Shown here: positions 20,046-29,099 of the stretch, in pieces
Layout: each line of letters starts with the position of its first letter
Position numbering within the stretch: position 1 is the stretch's first letter
Source of the DNA: Pandoraea norimbergensis
GTDB taxonomy: Bacteria; Pseudomonadota; Gammaproteobacteria; Burkholderiales; Burkholderiaceae
DNA: 64,000 nt
Direction of reading: 5' to 3'
Assembly: GCF_001465545.3 (NCBI RefSeq)
Contig: NZ_CP013480.3
Span: 3,782,001-3,846,000 of the forward strand
Position numbers and translations under genes: made by a program
Notes under the pieces: generated by a model
What the model saw: only the letters and a program-made list of their open reading frames with translations
Told to the model about the DNA's origin: nothing
Databases searched by the model: none

Positions 20046-21266
20046 ATGACGACATCCAAGCCCACATCGACGCTGCTCGGCGGCCTCACCCCGGACGCTT
20101 TCATGAAGCGTTACTGGCACAAACGCCCGCTGCTCATCCGCCAGGCCATTCCCGGCTTCACCGCCCCGCTTTCGCGTGAAGCGCTGTTCGCACTCGCCGC
20201 GCAAGACGATGTCGAGTCGCGCCTTGTAAGCCTCTCGCGCAAGCGCTGGCAGCTCGATCACGGCCCGTTCGACGCCGACGATCTGCCGCCGCTCACGCGC
20301 AAGCAGTGGACGCTGCTGGTACAGGGCGTCAACCTGCACGCTGACGCCGTCGACGCGCTCATGCAACAGTTTCGCTTCATTCCCGACGCTCGTCTCGACG
20401 ACGTGATGATCAGCTACGCCACCGACGGCGGCGGCGTCGGCCCGCATCTTGATTCGTACGACGTGTTCCTGCTGCAAGCGCACGGCAAGCGCCGCTGGCG
20501 CATCGGGCCGCAACGCGACACCACGTGGCAGGAAGGCGTGCCGCTGCGCATTCTGAAGCACTTTGAAGCCGAAGAAGAATGGGTGCTCGAACCCGGCGAC
20601 ATGCTGTACCTGCCGCCCGGCTATGCACACGACGGCGTGGCCGAAGGCGAATGCATGACGTATTCGATCGGCTTTCGCGCGCCGCTCGAACAAGAGATGC
20701 TTCAGAACTTCCTGTATCACCTGGCAGAAAACGCGCCGGAGCTCTCGTTTTCCCGCCATTTCGCTGGCCGATACGCCGATCCGCATCAACCTGCCGTCAA
20801 ACACCCCGCCGCACTGCCGGATGCCATGATCGACACGCTGGTCTCGCAGCTCGAGAAAGTGCGATGGGGCCAAAAGGAAGTGGAAGATTTTCTCGGCCGC
20901 TGGCTCAGCGAGCCGAAGTCGCATGTGTTTTTCGACGCGCCGGATGCGCCGCTAACACCCGCACGCTTTGCGCGTGCGGCCGCTACACGAGGTGTAGCGC
21001 TCTCTGCGAAGACGCAATTGTTGTATCGACGCAACCGATACTACGTTAACGGCGAACCGCTCGAAGTGCCCGTCAATGCGCGATCGACGTTACGGCGACT
21101 TGCCGACCATCGAACGCTGGACGCGAGCGAATGTGCGAATTTCGACCAAAATGACCAAGAAATCGCCGAAATTCTGTACGATTGGTACGCCTCGGGCTGG
21201 TTACTTCTTGGGCCGGATACACCGATCGTGCGAAAGTTGCGCACGGTAAGGAAAAAAGCGGGGTAA
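20046..21266 (+). CDS. cupin-fold protein-arginine hydroxylase, RoxA/YcfD family (ribosomal protein uL16)
   Basis: 406 residues from the ATG at 20046. This JmjC-type 2-oxoglutarate/Fe(II) oxygenase family hydroxylates an arginine of ribosomal protein uL16. The iron triad is present: His134-x-Asp136 in GPHLDSYDV and His195 in PPGYAHDG. The N-terminus FMKRYWHKRPLLIRQAIPGF is the family signature, and a C-terminal winged-helix-like part (about 270-400) follows. No operon partners are apparent: slyD is divergent and the next gene has its own promoter. Confidence 0.9.
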   Translation: MTTSKPTSTLLGGLTPDAFMKRYWHKRPLLIRQAIPGFTAPLSREALFALAAQDDVESRLVSLSRKRWQLDHGPFDADDLPPLTRKQWTLLVQGVNLHADAVDALMQQFRFIPDARLDDVMISYATDGGGVGPHLDSYDVFLLQAHGKRRWRIGPQRDTTWQEGVPLRILKHFEAEEEWVLEPGDMLYLPPGYAHDGVAEGECMTYSIGFRAPLEQEMLQNFLYHLAENAPELSFSRHFAGRYADPHQPAVKHPAALPDAMIDTLVSQLEKVRWGQKEVEDFLGRWLSEPKSHVFFDAPDAPLTPARFARAAATRGVALSAKTQLLYRRNRYYVNGEPLEVPVNARSTLRRLADHRTLDASECANFDQNDQEIAEILYDWYASGWLLLGPDTPIVRKLRTVRKKAG

Positions 21267-21281
21267 ATGCGCGAGATAGAC

Positions 21282-21310
21282 GTGACGCCTTGGGGAAAAC
21301 CCAATATAAT
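21282..21310 (+). promoter_or_regulatory. sigma70 promoter of the alanine-repeat lipoprotein
   Basis: GTGACG (21282-21287) and a consensus TATAAT (21305-21310) are 17 bases apart. The start would fall near 21317, giving a leader of about 130 bases. Confidence 0.6.
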
Positions 21311-21350
21311 TTCTCGCCAAGCAGCTTGCATGACCAAGGGTAATCCTCAA

Positions 21351-21385
21351 TTGCCAATGTCTCGCAATCGGCTTTGCGCTGGCAA
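21351..21385 (+). promoter_or_regulatory. structured 5' leader of the lipoprotein mRNA
   Basis: Nested inverted repeats lie in the untranslated leader: the outer TTGCCA/TGGCAA and the inner CGCAA/TTGCG around the loop TCGGCT. This predicts an extended stem-loop about 60 bases before the start codon. A stabilising or regulatory role is inferred. Confidence 0.5.
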
Positions 21386-21445
21386 GAGCGTATTACCGTA
21401 ACTAATTATTCATTCGCTTGTCTTCTACCATAAAAGGACGTGATC

Positions 21446-21706
21446 ATGAAGAAGTCTCTCCTCGTCGCTTCGTTGTTGGCTGCTATGGCTCTGACCGCCT
21501 GCGGCAAGAAGGAAGAAGCCGCTGCTCCGGCCGCTGACGCTGCCGCTTCGGCTGCTACGGCTGCTTCGGACGCTGCTTCGGCTGCTGGCGCTGCTGCTGA
21601 CTCGGCTGCTTCGGCTGCCGGTGCTGCTGCTGACACGGTCGCTTCGGCTGCTGGTGCTGCTGCTGACGCCGTTGCTTCGGCTGCTGACGCTGCTGCCAGC
21701 AAGTAA
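21446..21706 (+). CDS. small alanine-rich lipoprotein with 11-residue repeats
   Basis: 86 residues from the ATG at 21446 (AAAAGGA seven bases upstream). A lipoprotein signal ends in the lipobox LTAC with Cys19, followed by GKKEE. The mature chain is almost only Ala, Ser, Asp, Gly and Val. It contains four successive 11-residue units of the form xxASAAGAAAD and ends in a lysine (AAASK). The layout (short lipoprotein, one long Ala-rich helix, C-terminal Lys) recalls Braun lipoprotein and Pseudomonas OprI, which are bound to peptidoglycan through that lysine; the analogy is inferred. A strong promoter and terminator suggest abundant monocistronic expression. Confidence 0.85.
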   Translation: MKKSLLVASLLAAMALTACGKKEEAAAPAADAAASAATAASDAASAAGAAADSAASAAGAAADTVASAAGAAADAVASAADAAASK

Positions 21707-21734
21707 GCTCTCGCTGCCGCAAGGCAGTTGAGTA

Positions 21735-21764
21735 AAAAAAGCCGGTCTTTCGACCGGCTTTTTT
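21735..21764 (+). terminator. intrinsic terminator of the alanine-rich lipoprotein gene
   Basis: The stem GCCGGTC/GACCGGC with loop TTTC is flanked by A6 and T6, and starts 28 bases after the stop. It is symmetrical, so it can work in both directions. Confidence 0.9.
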
Positions 21765-21834
21765 ATTGCCCCGCGCATTTGTCGATGTAGCGTCGCCCGG
21801 CCAATACCGCCCGCACGACACACACCTCACACGG

Positions 21835-22632
21835 CTAACACGCCAACCAGTCGAACCCGCCCGCTTGCGTCGCCACCAGAATCTCCGTGGCCGCCGCACC
21901 GATGACCGCCGACATCGCCGCCATCGCCAGCTCAGGCGTATTGTTCTGCTCGCTCAGGTGAGCACAAATCACCCGCTGCAACTTTGCGCGATCGATCGCC
22001 GCCAGAATTTCTGCCGCCGTGTCGTTGGCCAGATGCCCGTAGGTACCGCCAATTCGCGCCTTGAGCGATGCCGGATACTTGCTGTTCGCCAACATCTCGC
22101 GATCGTGGTTGCATTCGAGCACCAACGCATCACAACCTCCGAGGGTCGCGATCAGATGCGCCGTCGCACAGCCGGCGTCCGTCAGCACGCCCAGACGGCG
22201 TGCGCCATCGGAGAAGACAAATTGCAGGGGCTCACGCGCGTCATGAGGCACCGTGTAGGGCGCCAGTTCGATGCCGCCTACGGCGACCCGCTCGTCGGAG
22301 CGGCACCAGCGCACGAGCGCCAGACCATCGTCACTATCGCCTTTGCGCGCGGCATGGGCCTTGACGGCTTGCCCCGTGCCCCAGCTCATGATGAGCGGGA
22401 TACGATGTTTGCGAGAGAGGGAGAGTGCACTACCGATGTGATCGGCGTGTTCATGCGTGATGACGATGGCATCGAGAGAAGCCACGTCGACCGAGCGTGC
22501 CAGCAGGCGCCGCTCGATCTCCCGCATCGAGAATCCGCAATCGAGGAGGATACGTGTGGTGGAAGCGCCTTCCGACGCCTCCACCAGCAGGGCATTACCT
22601 TCGCTGCCGCTGCCCAGACTGGCGAACCGCAC
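21835..22632 (-). CDS. metallo-beta-lactamase-fold hydrolase, YycJ/WalJ-like
   Basis: 265 residues. The N-terminus RFASLGSGSEGNALLVEA and the metal motif THEHADH (His60, His62, Asp64, His65) place it in the YycJ/WalJ branch of metallo-beta-lactamase hydrolases, some of which are 5'-exonucleases. Further motifs are LTDAGC and LECNHD. The start is GTG at 22632, eight bases after the bamC stop, preceded by AAGGCGGGG. It is the last gene of the dapA-bamC group. The substrate here is not known. Confidence 0.88.
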   Translation of the reverse strand: MRFASLGSGSEGNALLVEASEGASTTRILLDCGFSMREIERRLLARSVDVASLDAIVITHEHADHIGSALSLSRKHRIPLIMSWGTGQAVKAHAARKGDSDDGLALVRWCRSDERVAVGGIELAPYTVPHDAREPLQFVFSDGARRLGVLTDAGCATAHLIATLGGCDALVLECNHDREMLANSKYPASLKARIGGTYGHLANDTAAEILAAIDRAKLQRVICAHLSEQNNTPELAMAAMSAVIGAAATEILVATQAGGFDWLAC

Positions 22633-22640
22633 GCCCCGCC

Positions 22641-23789
22641 TTAACGGAGCTGGTTGCCGATCACGCTGATGATCGTCTGCGCGATCTGCGAGTTGTCGAC
22701 GTTACCCTTCTCGTCGAGCACCTGCACGCGGGTCTGGCTGTCGCCGCGGCCTTGCACGTTCACGCTGTACTTCTTCGCCTTCTTGCTGTCCTGCACTTCC
22801 TTCGCATGGAACAGGCTGTAGAAGAAGCCGTTGTCCTTCGCCAGCGATGCCGGATCGACATAGCTCACGAAATACAGGCCCTTGGCGCGATCGCGGTCGT
22901 CCACGGTGAAGTTACCGCGGTCGAGCGCAACGCCCACGCGACGCCATGCGCGATCAAACGGCTCGTTGATGTCGAGATACGCGGTATCGGCCGTCTTCAC
23001 AACCTGGCTCGCCGGCGCACCCGATTTGGCGTTGTCGACTTGCGCCTTCGCCTGTTCGGTCTGCGCGCCGAAACGCTGCATCATCTTCGTCAGGAAGATC
23101 GCCTCGAGGCCCGGATCGTTCGGCGCCGGCTCCCACTTGGTCGTATCCTTCTGCGAGTTCGTGAACACTTCGACCATGCGGCGGTGCGTGATGTACACGT
23201 CCGTGCCGCCGTTCGGATCACGTTCCACACGGGTGCGGAAGCGATCGCGTTCACCGGTCGAATACAGGCCGTCGAGCACCTTGCCGAGCAGGTCGCGGAT
23301 GATGTCCTGATTGAGCTTGGCGCGGTTCTCGGCCCAGTCCGTTTCCATCACGCCGGTATCCGGCGAATCGATGGTCAGCACAAAGCCGTTTTCTTGCCAG
23401 AATTCACGCAGCGTCGGCCACAGATCGGCCGGCGCCTTCTGAATCACCAACCAGCGCTGGTTGCCGTCGCGCACGACCTTCATGCCCGGCACGTCAGGCA
23501 GCACGGTGTCGTTCGCATTCGGATTGGCGGCGACGACCTTCTGCTGCGTTTCGTAGTTCGACAGCGTAGCGGTACCGGCCGGCGACACATACTTGCGGTC
23601 GTTGGCCTGAACATTCGTCAGATCCGGCGGAACGTCGAGCGAGGGGCCGACCTTGGAGCTCTTGTAATCCACCTTATCCGAGGACAGGGCGCTGGAGAGC
23701 GAACTGCAACCGGCAACGAGGGCCAACGAGGCGATAGCGGCCCATGCCAGCACGGGACGAGCTACGGAAATACTGACGATTCGTTTCAT
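22641..23789 (-). CDS. bamC: outer membrane assembly lipoprotein BamC (NlpB)
   Basis: 382 residues from the ATG at 23789. A lipoprotein signal peptide ends at ALVAGC. The unstructured N-terminal segment of the mature protein follows (SSDKVDYKSSKVGPSLDVPP), which binds BamD in E. coli. Then come two helix-grip domains (about 110-230 and 270-382), the second with VALDRGNFTVDDRDRAKGLY. It is part of the BAM complex that inserts beta-barrel proteins. It lies directly after dapA, the order also found in E. coli (dapA-bamC). Confidence 0.92.
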   Translation of the reverse strand: MKRIVSISVARPVLAWAAIASLALVAGCSSLSSALSSDKVDYKSSKVGPSLDVPPDLTNVQANDRKYVSPAGTATLSNYETQQKVVAANPNANDTVLPDVPGMKVVRDGNQRWLVIQKAPADLWPTLREFWQENGFVLTIDSPDTGVMETDWAENRAKLNQDIIRDLLGKVLDGLYSTGERDRFRTRVERDPNGGTDVYITHRRMVEVFTNSQKDTTKWEPAPNDPGLEAIFLTKMMQRFGAQTEQAKAQVDNAKSGAPASQVVKTADTAYLDINEPFDRAWRRVGVALDRGNFTVDDRDRAKGLYFVSYVDPASLAKDNGFFYSLFHAKEVQDSKKAKKYSVNVQGRGDSQTRVQVLDEKGNVDNSQIAQTIISVIGNQLR

Positions 23790-23841
23790 GAGTCGCAAAA
23801 AAAGGGGTGGGCAATCGATCCCGGGAGCCACAACGAAAAAC

Positions 23842-24759
<918 letters not shown>

Positions 24760-24801
24760 GGTTTATCGAACAATTCAGCGATAAGGGTGGATTGTAGCGG
24801 A

Positions 24802-25425
24802 TTACGCCGCCGCCTCGTACAGCGCGGCAGTCCCGGGGTTTTCCCCGGGGGTCGCGCGCGTCGCGCACAAACGCTGCACACAGGCCGCACGAGGTGCTGC
24901 GAGCGTGACATCTTCATAGGCCGCCACGCGCAGATTCGCCGCGCGGGCCACGTCCAGCAGTTCGCCAGGCGCCAATAAAAACAAGGGATTGGACGGCTTC
25001 CCGTACCTTTCGTTTCCCTGCGCAAACGTTTCGTACAACAGCACCCCGCCCGGGGCCACACAGGCGGCAATGCGGGCAAGCAACGGACGGTACAGATAAT
25101 TCGTGACGACAACGACGTCGAAGACGGCCGCGTCCGGCAACGGCCACGCCGCACCTTCGAGGTCGGCCTGCACTGTGGTGACACCTTGCAAGGTTGCCAA
25201 TGTGGCAAGCGCATCGGCGTCACGATCGATGGCGCTCACTTGCGCCCCGAGCCCTGCGAGCCAGCGCGTGTGACGGCCATAACCGCAAGCGAGATCGAGG
25301 GCGCGCGCGCCGGGCCGGACAAGATGCGCCCAACGCGAGAGCCATGCCGAAGGTGTGCCGGCGCCGTGCGCCACCGCATCACTCGCCGCCGCGCTGCCGA
25401 TGCCGGAGACTGGCGTCGCCGTCAT
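24802..25425 (-). CDS. class I SAM-dependent methyltransferase, substrate unknown
   Basis: 207 residues. The Rossmann methyltransferase motifs are present: motif I ALDLACGYGRHTRWLAGLG, the acidic end of strand 2 VSAIDRD, motif II-like ADLEGAAWPLP, then VVVTNYLYRPLL and PGGVLLYETF. It resembles TehB-like small methyltransferases, but nothing defines the substrate. Its ATG overlaps the trpS stop by four bases, so it is translationally coupled to trpS, an arrangement frequent in beta-proteobacteria. Confidence 0.85.
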   Translation of the reverse strand: MTATPVSGIGSAAASDAVAHGAGTPSAWLSRWAHLVRPGARALDLACGYGRHTRWLAGLGAQVSAIDRDADALATLATLQGVTTVQADLEGAAWPLPDAAVFDVVVVTNYLYRPLLARIAACVAPGGVLLYETFAQGNERYGKPSNPLFLLAPGELLDVARAANLRVAAYEDVTLAAPRAACVQRLCATRATPGENPGTAALYEAAA

Positions 25426-26624
25426 GAATATTGCAGCCCCATCGCTTCGCGCACATCGCGCATGACTTCCTGCGCAGAACGGCGCGCCTTCTCGCAGCCA
25501 TCGGCAACGATGGCGCGCAGCAACGACGGATCATCCATGTACTTCTGCGCGCGCTCCAGCATCGGCTGCTGCTCGCGCAGAATGCCTTCGATGACCGGTT
25601 GCTTGCATTCGATACAGCCGATGCCGGCACTGCGGCATCCCTTCTGTACCCACTCGCGCGTGTCGTCATCGGTGTAGACCTGATGCAGTTGCCACACCGG
25701 GCATTTGTCCGGATCGCCCGGGTCGGTGCGTCGCACGCGCGCCGGATCGGTCGGCATGGTACGCACCTTCTTCGTGATCGATTCCGCGTCTTCGCGCAGG
25801 CCGATCGTGTTGTTGTACGACTTGGACATCTTCTGACCGTCGAGCCCCGGCATACGCGAGGCCGGCGTGAGCAACGCCTGCGGCTCGACCAGAATCAGCT
25901 TGCGGGCGCCTTCGAGATAACCGAAGAGCCGCTCACGGTCGCCCATCGACAGCGACTGCGATTCGGAGAGCATTGCGCGCGCCTGTTCCAGCGCCTCGTC
26001 GTCGCCCTGCTCCTGATACGCCGTACGCAGTTCGAGATACAACTTCGAACGCTTGCCGCCCAGCTTGCGCGCAGCCGACAGCGCCTTCTCTTCGAAGCCC
26101 GTTTCGCGGCCATACAGATAGTTGAAGCGTCGCGCGATTTCGCGCGTCATCTCGACGTGCGGCACCTGATCTTCGCCCACCGGCACGTGCAGCGCGCGGT
26201 AGAGCAGAATGTCGGCCGCCATCAGCACCGGATAGCCGAGAAAACCATACGTCGACAGGTCTTTCTCGCGCAGTTTCTCGATCTGTTCCTTGTACGTCGG
26301 CACGCGTTCGAGCCAGCCCAGCGGCGTGCTCATGCCGATCAGCAGCGCGAGTTCCGCGTGCTCGGGCACCTTGCTCTGGATGAACAACGTGGCCTGATTC
26401 GGATCGATACCGGCGGCGAGCCAGTCGATCAGCACGTCCCACACGTTCTGTTCGATGACTTCGGGCGTTTCGTAATGCGTGGTGAGCGCGTGCCAGTCGA
26501 CCACACAGAAATAGCACGGGTACTCGGACTGGAGCTGAATCCAGTTCTTGAGCACACCGTGATAGTGGCCGAGGTGCAGGCGACCGGTCGGTCGCATGCC
26601 GGAGAAAACGCGTTCGGGGTACAT
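25422..26624 (-). CDS. trpS: tryptophanyl-tRNA synthetase, long form with four-cysteine motif
   Basis: 400 residues, about 65 more than E. coli TrpS. The class I motifs are HLGH at 17-20 and KMSKS near 263. The extra length lies mainly after the catalytic domain. Four cysteines at 308, 330, 337 and 340 follow the spacing C-x21-C-x6-C-x2-C (CRSAGIGCIEC at the end). This is nearly the same as the 4Fe-4S-binding motif known in Thermotoga maritima TrpRS, so a cluster in the anticodon-binding region is likely. It is coupled by overlap to the methyltransferase gene. Confidence 0.96.
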   Translation of the reverse strand: MYPERVFSGMRPTGRLHLGHYHGVLKNWIQLQSEYPCYFCVVDWHALTTHYETPEVIEQNVWDVLIDWLAAGIDPNQATLFIQSKVPEHAELALLIGMSTPLGWLERVPTYKEQIEKLREKDLSTYGFLGYPVLMAADILLYRALHVPVGEDQVPHVEMTREIARRFNYLYGRETGFEEKALSAARKLGGKRSKLYLELRTAYQEQGDDEALEQARAMLSESQSLSMGDRERLFGYLEGARKLILVEPQALLTPASRMPGLDGQKMSKSYNNTIGLREDAESITKKVRTMPTDPARVRRTDPGDPDKCPVWQLHQVYTDDDTREWVQKGCRSAGIGCIECKQPVIEGILREQQPMLERAQKYMDDPSLLRAIVADGCEKARRSAQEVMRDVREAMGLQYS

Positions 26625-26682
26625 AGGGTCCGGTGTTGTTTTGTGGTGCTTTTTGTGGGTGAATCTGTGTCTTTCGGGATCG

Positions 26683-27348
26683 TCAGGAAACCAGCGACAG
26701 CAGCGGCGTCAGCATCCATACGATGAGGTCGCGGCCCCACTGAATGAGCGGCCAGAGCCATACGCGGCCCAGCACACCGCTCACCACGAGCGCCATCACG
26801 ATAAAGAAGCCGAACGGCTCAAGGCGCGAGAGCGTGTACGCCGCACGTGCCGGCAGCAGCGAGACGAGCACACGGCCGCCATCGAGCGGCGGAATCGGGA
26901 ACAGATTGAACATGCACATGACGAGGTTCACCAGCAAACCCGCCTGCGCCATCATCATGAAGAACGGTTCATGCACACCGGCGATCTGCAAGCCCACGCC
27001 GAACAGTGCCCACAGAATCGCCTGAGCGAAGTTGCACAGCGGACCGGCCAGCGCCACCCAAATGGTATCGACGCGCGGATTACGCAAACTGCCGAACGCC
27101 ACCGGCACCGGTTTGGCGTAACCGAACAGGAATGCGCCGCTCGTCATGAAATAGAGCGCGAGCGGCACGAGAATGGTGCCAATCGGGTCGATGTGCTTGA
27201 TGGGATTGAGCGTCACGCGCCCCATCAGGAAGGCCGTGGGGTCGCCAAAATACTTCGCGACATAGCCATGGGCCGCCTCATGCAACGTAATCGCAAAGAG
27301 GACGGGGAGCGCGTAGACCGCAATGGTCTGGATCAGGTCGGCATTCAT
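26683..27348 (-). CDS. site-2 protease family (M50) integral membrane metalloprotease
   Basis: 221 residues and about five hydrophobic segments. The zinc motif HEAAH sits in the first helix (FAITLHEAAHGYVAKYFG), and the third ligand region is NLFPIPPLDGGRVL. It belongs to the short S2P group without PDZ domain, like YwhC/Rip3 cores, rather than RseP. It should cleave membrane-embedded substrates that cannot be predicted here. It lies 58 bases before trpS in the same run. Confidence 0.88.
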   Translation of the reverse strand: MNADLIQTIAVYALPVLFAITLHEAAHGYVAKYFGDPTAFLMGRVTLNPIKHIDPIGTILVPLALYFMTSGAFLFGYAKPVPVAFGSLRNPRVDTIWVALAGPLCNFAQAILWALFGVGLQIAGVHEPFFMMMAQAGLLVNLVMCMFNLFPIPPLDGGRVLVSLLPARAAYTLSRLEPFGFFIVMALVVSGVLGRVWLWPLIQWGRDLIVWMLTPLLSLVS

Positions 27349-27433
27349 AGCCGGCTATTGTAGCAAGCCAGCCCGCGCGCCAGTATTACCGGATATTGCG
27401 CAATCCCGGCAACCGAGGGGACGCCCGGCCCGA

Positions 27434-28060
27434 TCAAGACAGCCCGAACGGCGCCAGCGAGCCACGGCCCCGGCGGATGACCTCGGGCGGCGTGACCGTC
27501 AGGTCGATCACCGTCGACGGCTCTTTCGGACAAGCCCCGCCGTCGATCACGAGATCGAGCTGCTTTTCCAGCCGCTCGCGAATCTCCTCGGGGTCGTTCA
27601 GCGGCTCGGTTTCATTCGGCAGGATGAGGGTGGTGGCGAGCAGCGGCTGGCCGAGTTCTTCGAGCAACGCCAGCGTGATGGCGTGGTCCGGCACGCGCAG
27701 ACCGATGGTCTTTCGCGACGGATGCGACAACCGGCGCGGCACCTCTTTCGTGGCCTCGAGGATGAACACATAGGGCCCCGGCGTCGTGGTCTTGATCAGC
27801 CGGAACTGACGGTTGTCCACCATCGCAAACTCGGCTAGCTCAGACAGGTCGCGCACGAGCAGCGAGAGCATCTGCTTGTCGTCGAGTCCGCGAATGCGGC
27901 GCAGACGATCGACAGCGCTCTTGTCGTCGATGTGACAGGCAATCGCGTAACTCGAATCGGTGGGCAACGCCACAATGCCGCCCTTGTCGATGATCTGGAC
28001 GGCCTGCTTGATGAGACGTGACTGCGGGTTTTCCGGATGGATCTGGAAGAATTGCGACAT
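27434..28060 (-). CDS. YciO/Sua5-type L-threonylcarbamoyladenylate synthase-like protein
   Basis: 208 residues. The YrdC/Sua5 domain is recognisable from GGIVALPTDSSYAIACHIDD, the KQMLSLLVRDLSELAEFA block and IGLRVPDH. In the family this domain makes threonylcarbamoyl-AMP for the t6A modification of ANN-decoding tRNAs. The closest subfamily is YciO, which is less active than TsaC, so the exact role is uncertain. It follows the PHP gene by 12 bases; the same pair occurs near trpS in many beta-proteobacteria. Confidence 0.88.
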   Translation of the reverse strand: MSQFFQIHPENPQSRLIKQAVQIIDKGGIVALPTDSSYAIACHIDDKSAVDRLRRIRGLDDKQMLSLLVRDLSELAEFAMVDNRQFRLIKTTTPGPYVFILEATKEVPRRLSHPSRKTIGLRVPDHAITLALLEELGQPLLATTLILPNETEPLNDPEEIRERLEKQLDLVIDGGACPKEPSTVIDLTVTPPEVIRRGRGSLAPFGLS

Positions 28061-28072
28061 AGTGTCGTAAAT

Positions 28073-28906
28073 TTACTGCCAGCGGCTCCAGACGGGAACG
28101 AGATCGTCCGGCAACGGTGGCAGCTTGCCGAGAAGCGCACGGCTCTCGGTCGGTCCATGGAAATCCGAGCCGCGCGAGGCCAGAAAGCCATACTGACGCG
28201 CAACCTCGGCATACTCGCGATACTGATCCGGCGTGTGGCTGCCGGTGACGACTTCGATACCTTCACCGCCCAGTTCGCGAAATTGATCGAACAGTGCGCC
28301 AAACTCGAGCGGCGTGAATTTGTAGCGCCCCGGGTGCGCAACGACAGCAATGCCACCGGCCCCGAGAATCCACTTCACCGAGTCCTGCAAGGTGGCCCAG
28401 CGGTGCGGCACATAACCCGGCCGCCCTTCCGCGAGATAACGCGAGAAGACATCGGACACCGACGCACACTTGCCGATTTCCACCAGATAACGAGCGAAGT
28501 GCGTGCGCGAAATCAGGTCGGGATTGCCGACGAAGCGCAGCGCGCCCTCGTACGCATCGGGAATACCGGCAACGGCCAGTTGTTCGCTCATCAGCTTCGC
28601 GCGATCGGCACGCCCGCCACGCGTCGCGGCCAGCCCGGCCACCAGCGCGGCATTCTCGGGGTCGATGTTCAGGCCGACGATGTGAACGGTGCGATTCGCC
28701 CACGTAATCGAAATTTCCACGCCACTGACGTAACGCATGCCCAGCGCCTCGGCCGCAGCCCTCGCTTCGCGTTGACCGCCGATTTCATCGTGATCCGTGA
28801 GCGCCCACAACTCGACCCCGGCGTCGGCCGCGACTTGCGCTACTTCAGACGGCGAGAGCGTGCCGTCCGACACTTTGGAATGACAATGAAGATCTGCGTT
28901 GAACAT
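28073..28906 (-). CDS. PHP-domain 3',5'-nucleoside bisphosphate phosphatase / 5'-3' RNA exonuclease, RnmA (YciV) family
   Basis: 277 residues. The PHP metal motifs are present: DLHCHSKVSDGTLSP (His7, His9, Asp14), LTDHDEIGG, and downstream AHPGRYK and SDFHGP. Family members hydrolyse pAp and trim short RNAs, including the 5' ends of rRNA. This is the first gene of the run to the MBL-fold gene at 21835. The yciV-yciO adjacency is also known in E. coli, which supports the call. Confidence 0.9.
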   Translation of the reverse strand: MFNADLHCHSKVSDGTLSPSEVAQVAADAGVELWALTDHDEIGGQREARAAAEALGMRYVSGVEISITWANRTVHIVGLNIDPENAALVAGLAATRGGRADRAKLMSEQLAVAGIPDAYEGALRFVGNPDLISRTHFARYLVEIGKCASVSDVFSRYLAEGRPGYVPHRWATLQDSVKWILGAGGIAVVAHPGRYKFTPLEFGALFDQFRELGGEGIEVVTGSHTPDQYREYAEVARQYGFLASRGSDFHGPTESRALLGKLPPLPDDLVPVWSRWQ

Positions 28907-29099
28907 GATGTGCCGCCAGGCGATGACGCGTCATTCGCGCCGGAATCCGGCGCATGACGTCGTATGACGTGTTCATTCTACCGCTCAAGTGGACGCGATG
29001 CGAGTTGCCATGTGGTTTTGGAGGCACGGTACGACGTGCGCGCAACCGCTCGCCAGACGGGCTGGCGACGCGTTTTCACCGCTGCGGGTCAAGCCAACG

